Source: Lyngbya aestuarii BL J
Lineage (GTDB): Bacteria > Cyanobacteriota > Cyanobacteriia > Cyanobacteriales > Microcoleaceae
DNA length: 64,000 nucleotides
Assembly: GCF_000478195.2 (NCBI RefSeq)
Contig: NZ_AUZM01000020.1
Location: 1 to 64,000, forward strand
Direction of reading: 5' to 3'
A program made the position numbers and the translations under genes. The stretch's first letter is position 1. Every line of letters begins with the position of its first letter. Below the pieces are notes generated by a model. It saw only the letters and a program-made list of their open reading frames with translations. It did not search any database and was not told where the DNA came from. This document shows, piece by piece, positions 23,593 to 33,193 of the stretch.

Positions 23593-26500
23593 TCACTCAG
23601 TAATCGGCTCAGAACTAATCATAAAGGTGGATACAGGTTCATCAATCCCCTTCAATGACTGCATTTCCTCCGAGAGGATTTCCCGTTGGTCGAGGTATTG
23701 TGCGACTTCTGCTGAGACTAAAATACTGTTGGGACAAGCCACTTCCTGTAAACGAGCCGCAATATTAACCGAAGGGCCAATTGCCGTGTAATCTGATCGC
23801 TCCTTGGACCCAAACATTCCAACAACTGCCATCCCCTGATGAATCCCGCAGCGAAAACGAATCGGTTCAACACCATTCTGACCGACTAAGCTTCGTTCTT
23901 GCCAACTGAGGTTTAGCTGCTCTAAAGCCCGCAACATCGCCCGTGCAGAAGCCAATGCCCGCCTCACCTGTTCGTCTGGGGGTAACTCTTGCGGCGCCCC
24001 GTACAACGCCATCACCGCATCTCCGATAAACTTATCAACCGTTCCGCCATTTTCAAATACCGCTTGAGTCATTGCGGCTAAATATTCATTTAAAACCTGA
24101 GCAATCCGGCGAGACTGAAGTTGATTTGACATTCGTGTAAACCCAACAATATCCGTAAATAAAATCGTGACTAAACGGGGTTCTGGGTTTAAATCTAACA
24201 CCAAATCACCTGCTGCCGCTCGTTCAACCATCGGAGGGGGTAAAAACCGCTTTAAAACGGATTCTGTCAAATATCGATTTAATTCCGCAACCCGACGTTC
24301 ATTTTCTTTTAGCGCTCGTAAATTACGAACTTCAGCGAGTAATTCTCGATCATTAAACGGCTTAGAAACATAAGCATCAGCACCTCGTTCAACGCCTTCA
24401 ATGCGGGTATCCTCATCCGCTTTTGCGGTTAATAAAATAATCGGAGTCCCTTTTAACTGAACATCTTCGCGAATCATGCGAATTAAATCCAACCCCGATA
24501 TAACAGGCATCATTAAATCAGTAATAATCACTTCGGGACGATAGGTTTTAGCTTGTTCAAATCCTTCTGCACCATTACGAGCCATAACAACATTAAACTT
24601 AGCTGTTTTTAAAATATTAGATAAATAGCGACGCAAATCGGGGTTATCATCAACAACTAAAATTGTATTTTCTAAAGGTTCAGAAGTTGTAATCAGGTGA
24701 TTATCTGCCAAAATCTCCTCTGTTGTATTAGAGACTTCATCCTCACTCAATTCAACTTCCACATCTGACAATTCTACCGCCGCTCGTCTAGGATTCAACT
24801 CAGCGGGAACTTCTAAAACCTGATCTGCCGGTAAATGAGCAATTCCGGTTTGTAGCCAAATTGTAAATGTTGTACCTTCGCCATAAACTGAGTCTACAGA
24901 AACTTGACCTCGATGTAAATCTACCAACTCTTTGACTAAAGCCAATCCTAAACCACTCCCTTCATAGGAGCGATTGGTGGAACCTTCGGCTTGACGAAAG
25001 CGTTCAAATAGATGGGGTATTTGTTCGCGATGAATCCCGATTCCCGTATCTTTAACTTGTAAACGACAATAACTTCCAGAGGGTTCTAAACTCACATAAA
25101 TAACACCATTTTCTGGAGTAAACTTCATGGCATTAGAAAGGAGATTATAAAGAACTTTATCAAACCGTTCTAAATCCAAATAAATGGGTTCACAAAGTTG
25201 TAGAGTAATTTCAAGTCTAATCCCTTTTTTCTCACAATAGGGTTGAAAAGATTCAACTGTTTGGCGACAAAACTCCACAAGATCACAAGGACGAAAACTC
25301 GGTTGCATTCGTCCGGCATCAAATCGTTGTAAATCCAGTAATTGATTCACTAGGCGCAAAAGTCGCCGGGAATTTCGCAGGGCTATTTTAGCTTGTTCAT
25401 AGGGTAAATCTTGGGTCTGATTAATAGCCGCTTCTAAAGGGCCGATCATCAGCGTTAACGGAGTGCGAAATTCGTGAGAAATATTCTGAAAAAATTCTGT
25501 TTTCAAGCGATCAACTTCGAGTAATCTTTCGGCTTGTTGGCGAGTTTTTTGATAAAGACGGGCTTGTTGTACGGCTAAGGCAGCTTGAGCCGCAACCACT
25601 TGAACTAAATTGACTTCCGCTTCAGTCCACTTGCGAATGGAGTCATTTTGACGCAGAGAAATACTCCCAATAATTTGATCATCTAGAAGTAAAGGAACCA
25701 CCATTAACGCCTTCGATGGCGATCGCAAAGGAAGCTCAATTAAGTTCCAGTCTGGTTTTTTTGTCAAATCATTAATAACAACAGGATTTTGAGTATCTAA
25801 TAAGCGTTGAAGAACCGGATTTCCGCGAATGGGAACGGCTGACTGGGGTAAATTTTCTGGGCTTTTAGCATCAGCAGAAGTTTCATCTATTTGATCAACT
25901 TCATCTATTTCATCTTCTGACCAGTCTCGGACAACAGAAGTTTCATAGTGAGCATCATACAACCCCACACATTGCACAAATTCATCCTCTTTCGTCCACA
26001 AAGATAGGGCGCAACCATCAACGCTGAGGGCTTGTCCGAGTTGTTGAGTAATAGCCGCAAAAATCTTCTGAGGATCGAGACTCGAACGAATCGCAGCAGT
26101 GATAGTATTAACAAGAACTTCACGTTTAGCCAGTTCTTGAACTTGTTCGTAGGCACGAGCTTGAGACAGAGCAAGGGCAGCTTGATCGGCAACCGTAATA
26201 ATCAACTGGACTTCGTGATCGAGCCATTCTCGCACCTCATCAACTTGGTGCATAGCCAGAACAGCCATCAGTTCTTGTTGATAAAACAACGGTACAATCA
26301 AACTAGAGCAGATATTCGCAGCAGTGTAGGCTTGTTTTCGGGCAAGAAGTTCTTCACTTTCAGCTTGAATTCGCTCATCAGTCTGGGCATCTGGGATAAT
26401 ATCAACCTCGGTGGTTTCCCAAACCAGCGTTTTAAACTCAGAATTTTCAATTCCAAAGTCAGACTCTTTCAAACGAGACGCTTGATAGACAAACCATTCC

Positions 26501-27078
26501 TCAACCATTTCTCCGTCTTGAAACGGTTGTAAGATACAGTAACTCACCTCAAACATTTGTCCAACGGTTTCGACAATGCGTTGCAGCATTTCCCGATAGT
26601 TCAGCGCAGAACGAATCGTGCTAGTAACGGCGTTGAGGAGAGATTCTTGTTGTAATGCTCTTTTGAGTTCTTCGGTACGAGTTTTGAGGACGTTGTGGGT
26701 TTCTAAGGCTTGGTTAACGATCACCTTAAGTTCTTGAGCTTCCCAGGGTTTGGTTACATACTTAAACACCTGGCCTGAGTTGATCGCTTCAACTAAATCC
26801 TCAACGTCAGTATAACCCGTCAACAAAATCCGAATCGCATCCGGGTATTGAGTTGCGGCCACACTCAAGAGTTCAGTCCCACTCATTTGAGGCATTCGCT
26901 GATCAGAGATAATCACAGCAACGTCCTCTTCTTGGGCTAAAATTTCTAAAGCTTGGGGCGCACTGTCAGCTCTCAAGACTTTGTATGCTCGATAGAACGT
27001 TCGATAGAGCAGGTCTAGGTTGTCCGGTTCGTCGTCAACAACTAGAATTTTGGGTTTAGATTTCTTAAGGAAATTCAT
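23593..27078 (-). CDS. hybrid REC-GAF-GAF-histidine kinase-REC-adenylate/guanylate cyclase
   Basis: A 1161-residue cytoplasmic signalling protein. Domains: receiver 1 (about 10-125, Asp near 59 in ISDQRMP), two GAF sensors (about 155-305 and 330-520), HisKA with FFQNISHEFRTPL near 545, HATPase with NLLSNAMKFTPENG, DTGIGI and GSGLGLALVKEL, receiver 2 (about 830-950, TDLMMPVISG) and a class III nucleotide cyclase (TILFTDIVGFTRM, DKFIGDAVMALYG). All key residues are present. It could link phosphorelay to cAMP or cGMP output. The start is the ATG at 27078, which has a strong GGAGAG upstream; an in-frame TTG at 27114 does not. No membrane helix, so the sensed signal is likely internal. Confidence 0.9.
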   Translation of the reverse strand: MNFLKKSKPKILVVDDEPDNLDLLYRTFYRAYKVLRADSAPQALEILAQEEDVAVIISDQRMPQMSGTELLSVAATQYPDAIRILLTGYTDVEDLVEAINSGQVFKYVTKPWEAQELKVIVNQALETHNVLKTRTEELKRALQQESLLNAVTSTIRSALNYREMLQRIVETVGQMFEVSYCILQPFQDGEMVEEWFVYQASRLKESDFGIENSEFKTLVWETTEVDIIPDAQTDERIQAESEELLARKQAYTAANICSSLIVPLFYQQELMAVLAMHQVDEVREWLDHEVQLIITVADQAALALSQARAYEQVQELAKREVLVNTITAAIRSSLDPQKIFAAITQQLGQALSVDGCALSLWTKEDEFVQCVGLYDAHYETSVVRDWSEDEIDEVDQIDETSADAKSPENLPQSAVPIRGNPVLQRLLDTQNPVVINDLTKKPDWNLIELPLRSPSKALMVVPLLLDDQIIGSISLRQNDSIRKWTEAEVNLVQVVAAQAALAVQQARLYQKTRQQAERLLEVDRLKTEFFQNISHEFRTPLTLMIGPLEAAINQTQDLPYEQAKIALRNSRRLLRLVNQLLDLQRFDAGRMQPSFRPCDLVEFCRQTVESFQPYCEKKGIRLEITLQLCEPIYLDLERFDKVLYNLLSNAMKFTPENGVIYVSLEPSGSYCRLQVKDTGIGIHREQIPHLFERFRQAEGSTNRSYEGSGLGLALVKELVDLHRGQVSVDSVYGEGTTFTIWLQTGIAHLPADQVLEVPAELNPRRAAVELSDVEVELSEDEVSNTTEEILADNHLITTSEPLENTILVVDDNPDLRRYLSNILKTAKFNVVMARNGAEGFEQAKTYRPEVIITDLMMPVISGLDLIRMIREDVQLKGTPIILLTAKADEDTRIEGVERGADAYVSKPFNDRELLAEVRNLRALKENERRVAELNRYLTESVLKRFLPPPMVERAAAGDLVLDLNPEPRLVTILFTDIVGFTRMSNQLQSRRIAQVLNEYLAAMTQAVFENGGTVDKFIGDAVMALYGAPQELPPDEQVRRALASARAMLRALEQLNLSWQERSLVGQNGVEPIRFRCGIHQGMAVVGMFGSKERSDYTAIGPSVNIAARLQEVACPNSILVSAEVAQYLDQREILSEEMQSLKGIDEPVSTFMISSEPITE

Positions 27079-27549
27079 GCACCGCTCTCCTGCTGCAAAA
27101 GCGAATGATGTCAATGGTAAAGTAGAATACGGGGGGCAAGTGATCAGTAATCACAGTTGCCGGAGAATCGCAATTGAGTCAGCATAACGGCTTACATAGG
27201 TTTAGATATAACATTCTTGAGATTTTGGGAGTTTGTCTAAAATGCACCCAGATCAATCATATTCTGATCTCTTGTTTATTGGTATGAGACGGCAACAGAT
27301 GACTTCTGAATCCCTTCAGCAGGACTGCATTTATTGGTTTTAAGATCCCTGAATTTCCCAGTGTACTCCAAACTGTTGACGGTCTGGCTCTATACTAAAA
27401 AAGTATCTGATTGAGTGAGCGTGTATCTTTGTCTTCATTTTACAGTGACTAACCAGATGATGGCTTGATTAGATTATCCTTTGTGATCGGTGCAATTCCA
27501 TTGAGTAAATCTAAGATCAGTTAAAGTGTCATAGCATGAACTGAGAATT
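27079..27549. other. intergenic region between divergent hybrid kinase and GNAT genes
   Basis: About 470 bases between two divergent genes, so it must hold both promoters. TATACT near 27392 and TTGACG near 27376 are visible but too close together to form a normal promoter. No open frame of note. Confidence 0.35.
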
Positions 27550-28185
27550 GTGAATCCATTCTTCTTAACCTCAAAGTCTCAAAATCCGCCTGTTTCTGGA
27601 TATTCTCCCAATCCTTCTCATTTGAGTGTCCGGGTTGCTACATCGGCTGATTTACTAGGATTAACAGATGTTTTAGCCGAAAGCTTCCACTCGCGCATTG
27701 GCGTTCTCGGATGGATCTATCCGATTTTACGTTTAGGAATTTATGAAGATTTACGCAACCGTCTCGCCAATTCCCCAGATTATTATGTCTGTCTGGTTGC
27801 TGTGAGTTCAAGTTCTCCGGGGGGTTCAGTCAATCAGTCCCCGACCACCACGGATGTCTTAGTCGGAACGGTTGAAATGGGACTGCGATCGCCCAATGTT
27901 TGGATTGCTTCGCGATCACGTCAGTTCCCGTATTTGTCGAACCTGGCGGTTCATCCAGAGTATCGACGCTTGGGAGTCGCCCAACAATTACTCTCTCGCT
28001 GTGAGTTGATTGCCAAACAATGGGGATACTCTCAACTTTACCTCCACGTCCTAGAAGATAATCATCCGGCTAAACGATTGTACTTCAAAGCTGGTTATCG
28101 GCTAGCTGAAATTGATCGGGCTTGGAATTCCATGCTCTTTGGCCAGCCAAAACGACTCTTTATGCGGAAAACCCTCAAAACTTAA
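27550..28185 (+). CDS. GNAT-family N-acetyltransferase
   Basis: A 211-residue acetyl-CoA-dependent acyltransferase of the GNAT fold. The acetyl-CoA loop is RRLGVAQQLLSRCE, preceded by the strand YLSNLAVHPEY and followed by LYLHVLEDNHPAKRLYFKAG, all typical. The N-terminal 25 residues are Ser/Pro-rich and may be a disordered extension. Start is GTG at 27550, the only candidate near the conserved part. The 3' end overlaps the convergent larB gene by four bases. The acceptor cannot be told from sequence. Confidence 0.85.
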   Translation: MNPFFLTSKSQNPPVSGYSPNPSHLSVRVATSADLLGLTDVLAESFHSRIGVLGWIYPILRLGIYEDLRNRLANSPDYYVCLVAVSSSSPGGSVNQSPTTTDVLVGTVEMGLRSPNVWIASRSRQFPYLSNLAVHPEYRRLGVAQQLLSRCELIAKQWGYSQLYLHVLEDNHPAKRLYFKAGYRLAEIDRAWNSMLFGQPKRLFMRKTLKT

Positions 28186-28958
28186 GGGGAGGTTTGTTGT
28201 TTTTGGGCAACTCGTAAGATCTGGCCGGCTAAAATCGCCGCACCAAATCCATTATCAATGTTCACGACTCCGACTCCCGCCGCACAGGAGTTTAACATCG
28301 TTAACAAGGGGGCTAAACCGTTTAAACTGGCTCCATAACCAACACTGGTGGGGACAGCAACAACCGGACAGTCGGCTAAACCTGCGACTACACTGGGTAA
28401 TGCTCCCTCCATTCCCGCCACAACAATCAATACATCCGCCTCAGCGATTAAATGCCAATTACTCAACAAGCGGTGTACTCCGGCGACTCCGACATCCCAG
28501 AGCCGCTTGACGGGAAAGCCGCACAAATTTGCAGTCACGGCAGCTTCTTCGGCGACGGGTAAATCGGCGGTTCCGGCGGTTAAAATCGTAATCGTTCCCG
28601 ATAATCGCGGGGGCGAAGTTGGCGAGGTGATCGCACAAATTCGAGCGGTGGGATAATAAACTAAATCTGGAATTGTAGCGGTTAATTTTTCATAGACATC
28701 AGCTTCAATGCGAGTTGCCATCACAGTCGGGTGATGTTGTCGCATCGCTTGGATAATTTCGATAATTTGTTCTGGGGTTTTACCTGGCCCCCAAATCACT
28801 TCGGGGAAGCCTGTTCTCAGCTTGCGATGGTGATCAATTCGAGCAAAATCTCCAACGGGTTCAAAGTCGAAATGTTTGATTTTTTGCAAGGCTTCTGTCG
28901 GACTCATGTAACCGTTGGCGACAGATTCGAGTAAATCTTGTAAAGCTTCTGGATTCAT
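28182..28958 (-). CDS. larB: LarB, nickel-pincer nucleotide cofactor biosynthesis
   Basis: LarB carboxylates and hydrolyses nicotinic acid adenine dinucleotide in the first step of nickel-pincer cofactor synthesis for lactate racemase-type enzymes. The 258 residues match: FARIDHHRKLRTGFPEVIWG near residue 40, then the PurE-like core with ITILTAGTADLPVAEEAA, VVAGMEGALPSVVAGL and VGYGASLNGLAPLLTMLNSC. larC and larE are not in the window. It is the last of three closely spaced minus-strand genes (ispF, solute-binding lipoprotein, larB), with a 34-base gap before it. Confidence 0.92.
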   Translation of the reverse strand: MNPEALQDLLESVANGYMSPTEALQKIKHFDFEPVGDFARIDHHRKLRTGFPEVIWGPGKTPEQIIEIIQAMRQHHPTVMATRIEADVYEKLTATIPDLVYYPTARICAITSPTSPPRLSGTITILTAGTADLPVAEEAAVTANLCGFPVKRLWDVGVAGVHRLLSNWHLIAEADVLIVVAGMEGALPSVVAGLADCPVVAVPTSVGYGASLNGLAPLLTMLNSCAAGVGVVNIDNGFGAAILAGQILRVAQKQQTSP

Positions 28959-28992
28959 CTCAAAGTTTTGGGGATTATTTCAAAGTGTTTAA

Positions 28993-30759
28993 TTATTCTT
29001 CAATTTTGAGTTCGTACAAATTCCAAAATGCACCGCCCAAGGGTGTATATTCTAAATTTTCAATCCGATCGCGAATCGCCTCAAATGAGAGTGGATTCAC
29101 CATATATAAAAAGGGCAGTTCTTCGGCGATAATTTGTTGTGCTTGACCATAAAGTTCTTGGCGTTTTTCTTCATCTAACTCTTGAGATGCTTGTACATAA
29201 AGATCATCGATTTGTTGTTCCCAATCGGCAACTTTCCAACCGACAATATCTTCCTGTCCAGGTTGTGGGCCTTGATTGAAACTATGTAATCGTCCGTCAA
29301 CTGACCAAATCACATAACCCCCATGAGGCTCAAACCCACCGGTAAAGCCACCCAAATAAGTCTCCCAGTTTCGATTTCTTAAGCGGTTTACATAGGCATT
29401 AAACTCTAAAGGCTGAGTATACACTTTAATTCCCAGTTTAGCCAAATCCTGAGTAATTTGGGTTGCCATTTGCGCTCTAATTTTGTTTCCGGAGGCAATC
29501 ATTATTGTCCATTGAACGGGATTATCTTCTTGATCGACTAAGCGACCATTTTTGAGTTTAAATCCTTCCTGCGCGAGAATTTCTTTTGCCTTTTCTAAGT
29601 TAAATTCATAGGTTTTTAGTCCTTCTTCGGGAGATAAGTAGTAAGGACTTTGTACAGGAATCGGAGAATGTTTTAACGCCCCCAACCCCAAATAAATATT
29701 ATTTTTCATCACCTCACGATTAATGGCATAATAAATCGCTTGTCGAAATTGTTTATTATTAAACCAACGAGATTTAACAGGTTGAACAAAAGGCTGATCC
29801 GTTGTAGCATTTCGGCCTTGATTGAGATTAAAAGCTAGGGAAACTGTTCCCGTATCTGGGCCAGAAGTATAAATTGTATATTTCCCTCGTTTTTCTTCGG
29901 GTTTCAAGAGTGGATACGCTTCGGGTTGAACATCTAAACTATCTAACGCCCCAGAGCGAAAATTGAGCAGTTGAGTATCGGTACTTTCCATGATTTGCCA
30001 AACAATTTGCTCAATATAGGGTTGTTCATTTCCCTGTTCATCTTGACGCCAATAGTAAGGATTTTTTTGTAAAATAACTCGCTGGTTCTGTGCATAACTT
30101 TCGAGACGATAGGCGCCATTTCCCACAATTTTATCGGGATCGGTATCGGTTCCCCAAGTGCTGAGAAATACGGGATTTCCGTCTTCATCAAGGGTGTTAA
30201 CCGATTCAGCTAAGGCATGAGCAGGTAAAATCGGTAAACCGCCTGCATAGCGCAAAAAAGGTGCAAAAGGTTCTGGAACCGAAAATTCTACCCGGCGATC
30301 ATCGAGCTTTTTAACGGTGGGAAATTGACCAGTTTCTCCCACTCGCAAAATATCAGCGGCTCCACTGGGAATTTTTTCGTTGAGATAGATTTGATTGTAG
30401 GTAAAAATAATATCATCAACGGTCATATCTTCTCCGTCAGACCACTTTAAATTGTCTCGCAATGTAATCACAATTTTTTGGCCATCAGCAGAAACTTCCC
30501 AAGATTCAGCAAGGCTAGGTTCGAGTTCACTTGTGTAGGGATTTTCTCGTAATAATGAGTCGTAAATATAGCCAAAAACACTATAAGCTGAACTATTAAG
30601 GGGGTAATTAAAGGTTGCAGGCCCGCTCGGGGTGGGAACGACTAAACGAGAAGGAAGGGTTGATTTTGCAGGGCCACAGGCGGAAAGCGTGATCGCTAAA
30701 ACGACTGTGATCGTGATGCTGAGTCCACGACGCCAAATCTGGATGAGAGGATCTTTCAT
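28993..30759 (-). CDS. family 5 ABC transporter substrate-binding lipoprotein
   Basis: This 588-residue protein is an extracytoplasmic solute-binding protein of the SBP_bac_5 family (oligopeptide, dipeptide or nickel type). It has a lipoprotein signal ending LSACG, the family signature region YSVFGYIYDSLLRENPYTSE, LAESWEVSADGQKIVITLRD and DDIIFTYN, and a C-terminal ELPFLYMV. The ATG at 30759 is preferred to a TTG at 30777. No permease or ATPase genes are adjacent. The neighbour larB handles nickel cofactor synthesis, which makes a nickel or peptide ligand worth testing, but sequence alone does not decide. Confidence 0.88.
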   Translation of the reverse strand: MKDPLIQIWRRGLSITITVVLAITLSACGPAKSTLPSRLVVPTPSGPATFNYPLNSSAYSVFGYIYDSLLRENPYTSELEPSLAESWEVSADGQKIVITLRDNLKWSDGEDMTVDDIIFTYNQIYLNEKIPSGAADILRVGETGQFPTVKKLDDRRVEFSVPEPFAPFLRYAGGLPILPAHALAESVNTLDEDGNPVFLSTWGTDTDPDKIVGNGAYRLESYAQNQRVILQKNPYYWRQDEQGNEQPYIEQIVWQIMESTDTQLLNFRSGALDSLDVQPEAYPLLKPEEKRGKYTIYTSGPDTGTVSLAFNLNQGRNATTDQPFVQPVKSRWFNNKQFRQAIYYAINREVMKNNIYLGLGALKHSPIPVQSPYYLSPEEGLKTYEFNLEKAKEILAQEGFKLKNGRLVDQEDNPVQWTIMIASGNKIRAQMATQITQDLAKLGIKVYTQPLEFNAYVNRLRNRNWETYLGGFTGGFEPHGGYVIWSVDGRLHSFNQGPQPGQEDIVGWKVADWEQQIDDLYVQASQELDEEKRQELYGQAQQIIAEELPFLYMVNPLSFEAIRDRIENLEYTPLGGAFWNLYELKIEE

Positions 30760-30782
30760 AACTTGCACTAACTTCAATTCAA

Positions 30783-31259
30783 TTAAGCTTCTAACAAGGC
30801 GACAGCATAAGCGGCTATTCCTTCTTCTCGTCCCACTGGGCCTAATTTTTCGTTGGTTGTGGCTTTGATCCCGACTTGTTCAGGTTCGATCTGAAGAACT
30901 TGGGAAATGCGATCACGCATTGCTGAAATGTGAGGTTTTAGCTTAGGCTGTTCGGCCACGACGACAGAATCAATATTTCCCACTTTCCAACCCCGTTGCT
31001 GAATCATTTGATGGACTTGAGCGAGTAGAACTAAACTATCTGCACCTGTCCATTTTTCATCGGTTGGCGGAAAGTAGAGTCCGATATCACCGAGACTGAG
31101 TGCGCCTAACATTGCGTCCATGATAGCGTGTGTCAACACATCTGCATCGCTGTTTCCGAGGAGTCCGCGTTCGTGTTTGATATGAACTCCACCCAAAATT
31201 AATGGCCGTCCCTCTACTAGACGGTGGATATCATAGCCGTTACCGATCCGAATATTCAT
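30783..31259 (-). CDS. ispF: 2-C-methyl-D-erythritol 2,4-cyclodiphosphate synthase
   Basis: IspF makes the cyclic diphosphate in the MEP pathway for isoprenoids (carotenoids, phytol, quinones). The 158-residue product begins [14 protein letters not shown], where Asp and His bind zinc, and has [28 protein letters not shown] and [20 protein letters not shown]. All are hallmark motifs. The ATG at 31259 is used; a TTG at 31271 is also in frame. The next gene downstream is 23 bases away, so the two are probably co-transcribed. Confidence 0.96.
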   Translation of the reverse strand: MNIRIGNGYDIHRLVEGRPLILGGVHIKHERGLLGNSDADVLTHAIMDAMLGALSLGDIGLYFPPTDEKWTGADSLVLLAQVHQMIQQRGWKVGNIDSVVVAEQPKLKPHISAMRDRISQVLQIEPEQVGIKATTNEKLGPVGREEGIAAYAVALLEA

Positions 31260-31398
31260 GGCTGGTATCAATCTATCGCTTCTTTACAATAGTTCATTAT
31301 CGGATGAGCAGGTTCAGACTGGTTACTGTTGACCCAAAAATTAGGAGTCTAGTTTGTTGTGGGGCTGTAGCGTAGTCCCGATGCCCCCACTTTTAGCG

Positions 31399-31441
31399 GT
31401 TGTAAAAAAATGTTGCAGGTTTTAGGTCTATATGTTAAGTT
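31399..31441 (+). promoter_or_regulatory. possible HLR1-like element and promoter of hli
   Basis: TTGTAAA at 31400-31406 and AATGTTGC at 31409-31416 are spaced like two half-sites of the HLR1 element (on the reverse strand), the RpaB site used in high-light genes; the second half deviates at two bases. It overlaps a TTGCAG -35 candidate at 31413-31418, with TAAGTT at 31436-31441 as a weak -10 after 17 bases. Confidence 0.3.
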
Positions 31442-31482
31442 ATGTATAGGTGACAGAAACAAAAAAAAAGGAGTCTTTAGAC

Positions 31483-31626
31483 ATGGAAAACCAAGAAGCT
31501 AAATTTGGATTTACAGAGTTTGCAGAGACTTGGAATGGCCGTCTGGCTATGTTAGGTTTTGTAATCGGACTTGCAACCGAATACCTAACTGGACAAGGCA
31601 TTCTTTCTCAAATCGGCATAATGTAA
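31483..31626 (+). CDS. hli: high light-inducible protein (one-helix Hlip)
   Basis: A 47-residue protein of the chlorophyll-binding LHC-like superfamily. It contains [19 protein letters not shown], the conserved ExxNGRxAMxG helix whose Glu, Asn and His/Arg positions bind chlorophyll, followed by [14 protein letters not shown], the usual Hlip ending. Such proteins sit in the thylakoid membrane and protect photosystem II assembly and chlorophyll under stress. GGAG at 31470-31473 is nine bases before the ATG. A T-rich hairpin follows. Regulation by high light is likely from family knowledge. Confidence 0.95.
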   Translation: MENQEAKFGFTEFAETWNGRLAMLGFVIGLATEYLTGQGILSQIGIM

Positions 31627-31698
31627 GCGATTCACTGAAGTCAGTTGAATTGTTTAGTGCTGCCATACATAATAGTTGAGCTATAGTTGATCAGGTTT

Positions 31699-31730
31699 CC
31701 GAGAGCAATGCTTCGGGAGCCTTTAGTTTT
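31699..31730 (+). terminator. possible terminator after hli
   Basis: CCGAGAGC at 31699-31706 pairs with GCTTCGG at 31710-31716 (one bulged G), closing a three-base loop. It is followed by AGCCTTTAGTTTT, a broken T run. It lies 72 bases after the hli stop. Confidence 0.5.
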
Positions 31731-31750
31731 GATATTAATAAAATAAACAC

Positions 31751-31783
31751 AAAAAAATCCTCAGAACTAGAGAGTAGGAGGAT
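31751..31783 (-). terminator. rho-independent terminator for the small membrane protein gene
   Basis: On the minus strand ATCCTC (31783-31778) and GAGGAT (31762-31757) form a six-base stem with a 15-base loop, followed at once by a run of seven T. It is 65 bases downstream of the stop codon of the 31848-32069 gene. Confidence 0.7.
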
Positions 31784-31847
31784 GTTTAAAATGTAATTTA
31801 AAATCGATGATCAAAACCGAAGTCTATTTTTTAAATCTTTTTTTCAT

Positions 31848-32069
31848 TTATCGCAAACTAGAGCTTTCAGGAAGATAAAATTTGTACCAGCCTAACAACC
31901 CACACAAAATCAAGATTTGAACACTCCAATGGGTAAATGCAAATCCCCACACAAAACAAATAAGTCCAGTTAATCCCGCTAAAATAAACAGTATATCTTC
32001 GGACGTTTGTAAATAGATCCAGACGGAACACAGTGTAAAAGCGAGTAAAAGTATATAAACCCCAGGCAT
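31848..32069 (-). CDS. small three-helix membrane protein, unknown function
   Basis: The 73-residue product is almost entirely hydrophobic: MPGVYILLLAFTLCSVWIYL, then ILFILAGLTGLICFVWGFAF and SVQILILCGLLGWYKFYL, suggesting three membrane helices. A perfect AAGGAGG at 32078-32084 lies eight bases before the ATG at 32069, so this is certainly a translated gene. A GTG at 32078 falls inside that Shine-Dalgarno and is ruled out. It converges with hli, and both have terminators between them. No family is recognised. Confidence 0.75.
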   Translation of the reverse strand: MPGVYILLLAFTLCSVWIYLQTSEDILFILAGLTGLICFVWGFAFTHWSVQILILCGLLGWYKFYLPESSSLR

Positions 32070-32315
32070 AGTTGACACCTCCTTGGGAATCTGTAGATAG
32101 TCACCTGGTTTGGATAGACTATCTTTACTATATATTTAAAGGTAAAGGTAAAACATCTCGAACTGACTAAATCAATCAATATTGTTACAAAACTTGATAC
32201 TGAAGCTTACAAAACTTGATATTTTAGAGGAAAATTGACATCAAAAACAATAAAAATTTAGTGGCTCTATATTCGGTGTCAAAATAATAATTTTGGATAG
32301 AGTTGAATGGTGATG

Positions 32316-32696
32316 TCAAACTCTGCCCCCATCTAAAATTTGAGTCACTAAATTCCCTAAACTCAGAGGATCAAAGGGTTTAGTGATCACTCCACTCACT
32401 CCTAACTCCGCAAATTTTCGGTGTTGATGAGTTTGTACTTGCGCTGTTAGTAAAATCACAGGAATATGTTGAGTTTTGGGGTCAGCCAGAAGCTTTTGAA
32501 ATGTCATCAGTCCATCCCATTCTGGCATCATTACATCAAGCAAAATAGCGTCTGGTTGTTCTTCACGGGCAAGGAATAGTCCTTCCTGACCTGATGAAGC
32601 TGTAATCACTCGCCACGCTAAAAGATATTCTAAAGTGATTTGGGCAACTTCGCGAATATCGTCTTCATCATCAATGAGTAAAATGTATTTAGTCAT
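32316..32696 (-). CDS. single-domain response regulator
   Basis: The 126-residue protein is one receiver domain and nothing else. The acidic pocket is LLIDDEDD, the phosphorylated Asp is in AILLDVMMPEWDG, the conserved Thr/Lys are in VILLTAQ and VITKPFDP. With no output domain it probably acts by binding a partner, for example a hybrid kinase or motor. The ATG at 32696 begins the receiver directly; a longer frame to 32765 adds residues with no receiver similarity. Its kinase cannot be named. Confidence 0.9.
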   Translation of the reverse strand: MTKYILLIDDEDDIREVAQITLEYLLAWRVITASSGQEGLFLAREEQPDAILLDVMMPEWDGLMTFQKLLADPKTQHIPVILLTAQVQTHQHRKFAELGVSGVITKPFDPLSLGNLVTQILDGGRV

Positions 32697-33193
32697 TTTG
32701 TTCACAAGTTCTAGAATTCTATACACCGAAAGGAATAAGGTATTGATTATATCTATTGCAATCATTGGGCTGAAAATTTTGGCATAGACCTCGTAAGATT
32801 TTACACATTTGTTTAGACCATTAACGAGAATTGATTAAGGGTTGCAGTGACCTGTCTAGATTGAAGTAATCATCAACAACAATGGACTAAAAGTTGCAGG
32901 TGGACAATCCCAAAGTTTACTCAAATTTGACTCTGGTGAGTCGCCCTATCCTAAAACTGCATCGATTTGATTCAAATATTCGATTTTTTTCTTGAATTTT
33001 ATCAACATTTCCGAGAAAATGTAATTAATCTATAGATTCAGTGAAACTGAACAAAACTACTCAGGGGTAGGAGATCAAGTTTCGGCTAGAACCCTAAAAA
33101 ACGAGAAAAAGTTCAAAGGGGATTTCTATTCTTCAGAGGGTTATGCTCGGGGACACTATTTGAGAACGAGTCATTTCACATTCAAGGTAGGGT
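32697..33193. other. intergenic region upstream of the response regulator
   Basis: About 500 AT-rich bases between the response regulator and a small plus-strand gene. I see no convincing coding frame, strong promoter or hairpin here. Confidence 0.35.

Noticed and set aside
27370-27400. TTGACG and TATACT as a promoter
   Set aside because: The two boxes are only about nine bases apart, too close for a sigma-70-type promoter.
28112-28656. Two overlapping plus-strand frames inside larB
   Set aside because: They are antisense to a well-matched larB gene and have no family similarity.
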